Of a stretch of DNA of 25,666 nucleotides, positions 1 to 25,666 are shown in pieces. The stretch is from assembly GCA_000934455.1 (NCBI GenBank), contig KN884094.1:1-25666 (forward strand), read 5' to 3'. How positions within the stretch are numbered: position 1 is the stretch's first letter; the number at the start of each line of letters is the position of its first letter. The stretch is from Apostichopus parvimensis. Its lineage: Eukaryota; Echinodermata; Holothuroidea; Aspidochirotida; Stichopodidae. The position numbers were made by a program, and so were the translations under genes. The notes under the pieces are model-generated. The model made no database searches. It saw only the letters and a list, made by a program, of their open reading frames with translations, and had not been told where the DNA came from.

Positions 1-24553
<24,553 letters not shown>

Positions 24554-25666
24554 GTAAGTATTAATCCTGGTATCAAAGGTTACGATATGAATCATGGATA
24601 GGATAATCCCAGGATAGATTAACTGGATAATCCTGTTAAGAATACACCCTGGGTAGATTAATCCTGGACTAGATGAGAACAAGGTTATACTGAATATTAG
24701 GTTAATCCTAGAACTAATGTTGATACGCAATTCTTCGCAGGCTGATCGTTAATAACTTACACCAATGGTCTTCTTTCTATTTCTACCCATCACTGACCTG
24801 CGGTTGTGGTTTGCCACGAGGCTTGGTATGGAAGTTAGTCAGATAAATGGTTGATTTTTTGACAATATTAACCACCAGAGTTATTTATCTGATCCAAGAT
24901 TGATGCAGACCAATAAAGTTATGCATATTGATAACAGCATCATACAGTTTTGATATTAAAGTTTATATTACTTCTTTTATCAAATTTTTAAAATCTTTTC
25001 CCAATTATTGTCTTGACTCACAAATATCCACATGAAATGTCCTTTTACAGGATATCTGCTACAGGAAATGCATTCTTCGTTCATGGAAGTGAATTTCTCC
25101 CAGATACAACTGATAATGAAGTGGAAAATATAAACAAGATACACAGTCATTATGGCTTGAGAAAGTTTTTAGTCCTCTAAGATGACTAAATGTCATGTTG
25201 AGCAATCAACCAGAACTACTGTTTGGATGATGGCCAACCCATTAAATAGATTATTAATATGAAATACACTCACCTGTAAGACTCTGACGTAGTCCTTATC
25301 GTAAAACATTTGTTATTTTTCAGAATCAGCCCTGTTTCATTGAAAATAACATCGATGTCATATTTTTGTTAACATTTTTCCCCAAAACATCTTGTAGTAT
25401 GAATAAATTAGTGGAAGTTGTGGGTTTGATATCAATGTATGAATCCATTTAAAAGAAATCAAAATGTGCGTCTTCTTTTTCAAGATATTTGAGTATTCCA
25501 GTTTACAGTTTTGTTATTAATTAATATATCATTTCTTTTATAATTTTTTTAAATCTTTTCCCTTTAAATCTATGTCACGTCCTTAGGCCCTGATATTCTT
25601 CAGTATGATTGAATGACCTGCTTGCAAGTATTTTGTAAGATACAGATAAGTTAATTATTTACCCAT
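24554..25666 (+). other. Intron 31 (open at the window end)
   Basis: At least 1113 bp. Imperfect GGATAATCC / TAGATTAA repeats lie at about 24595-24680. A possible acceptor (CCTTTTACAG, to 25050) is followed in array phase by 27 codons and a stop, without cysteines; I do not call it an exon. No EGF-like module is present. The last 95 bp are the right copy of the direct repeat. Confidence 0.7.
25572..25666. repeat. Right copy of the exact 95-bp direct repeat, cut by the window end
   Basis: Identical to 23748-23842. As the match runs to the last base, the duplicated block probably continues outside and may include a copy of exon 31. Confidence 0.97.

Noticed and set aside
25051..25134. Possible terminal exon after CCTTTTACAG
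   Set aside because: In array phase it gives 27 codons without cysteines; the longer open frame (about 42 codons) is in the wrong phase. Evidence is too weak to call.

Overview
The window is animal nuclear DNA: AT-rich, intron-rich and repeat-littered. It holds one interrupted gene on the plus strand and runs off both ends of it. I find 31 coding exons between positions 1 and 24553. Each encodes one cysteine-rich EGF-like module of about 41 residues. All 30 complete exons are phase 1-1 and a multiple of three long (117 to 129 bp, 23 of them exactly 123 bp), and are joined by GT-AG introns of 220 to 1751 bp. About 3.8 kb (15 %) is coding, giving roughly 1265 residues of uninterrupted EGF-like repeats. 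There is no signal peptide, transmembrane segment, other domain, start codon or stop codon that I can assign, so this is the interior of a very large secreted or cell-surface protein.

The modules are not ordinary six-cysteine EGF. Nearly all have eight cysteines, spaced C-x(4-6)-C-x(4-5)-C-x(4-7)-C-x4-C-x-C-x2-C-x5-C. Six align with EGF cysteines. The extra pair, here called C4 and C7, sits in the C3-to-C5 loop and at the third residue after C6, where EGF usually has Gly. The linker from the last cysteine of one module to the first of the next is almost always six residues. Notch-type O-glucose and O-fucose consensus sites and N-glycan sequons are scattered through the array. I do not recognise a named gene.

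Layout: exons 1-9 lie in 1-4701. A 1.75 kb intron carries an old dispersed repeat with AGGTCA motifs every 10 bp. Exons 10-18 lie in 6453-12510; the intron before exon 14 has a tRNA-Lys-like relic and a probable retroelement 3' end. A 1.24 kb intron has a triplicated unit of about 240 bp. Exons 19-31 lie in 13754-24553. The introns there hold a hAT-type MITE with an 8-bp target duplication, two further MITE-like insertions, a tRNA-like sequence ending in a perfect 15-bp inverted repeat, and two 3' ends of L2/CR1-like LINEs in opposite orientation around exon 30. The last 95 bases exactly repeat 23748-23842, the start of what looks like a tandem duplication of 1,824 bp that contains exon 31.

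Species: the intron structure, LINE type, hAT MITEs and tRNA-derived repeats fit a marine invertebrate, and a deuterostome such as an echinoderm is my guess. Nothing in the sequence proves this.
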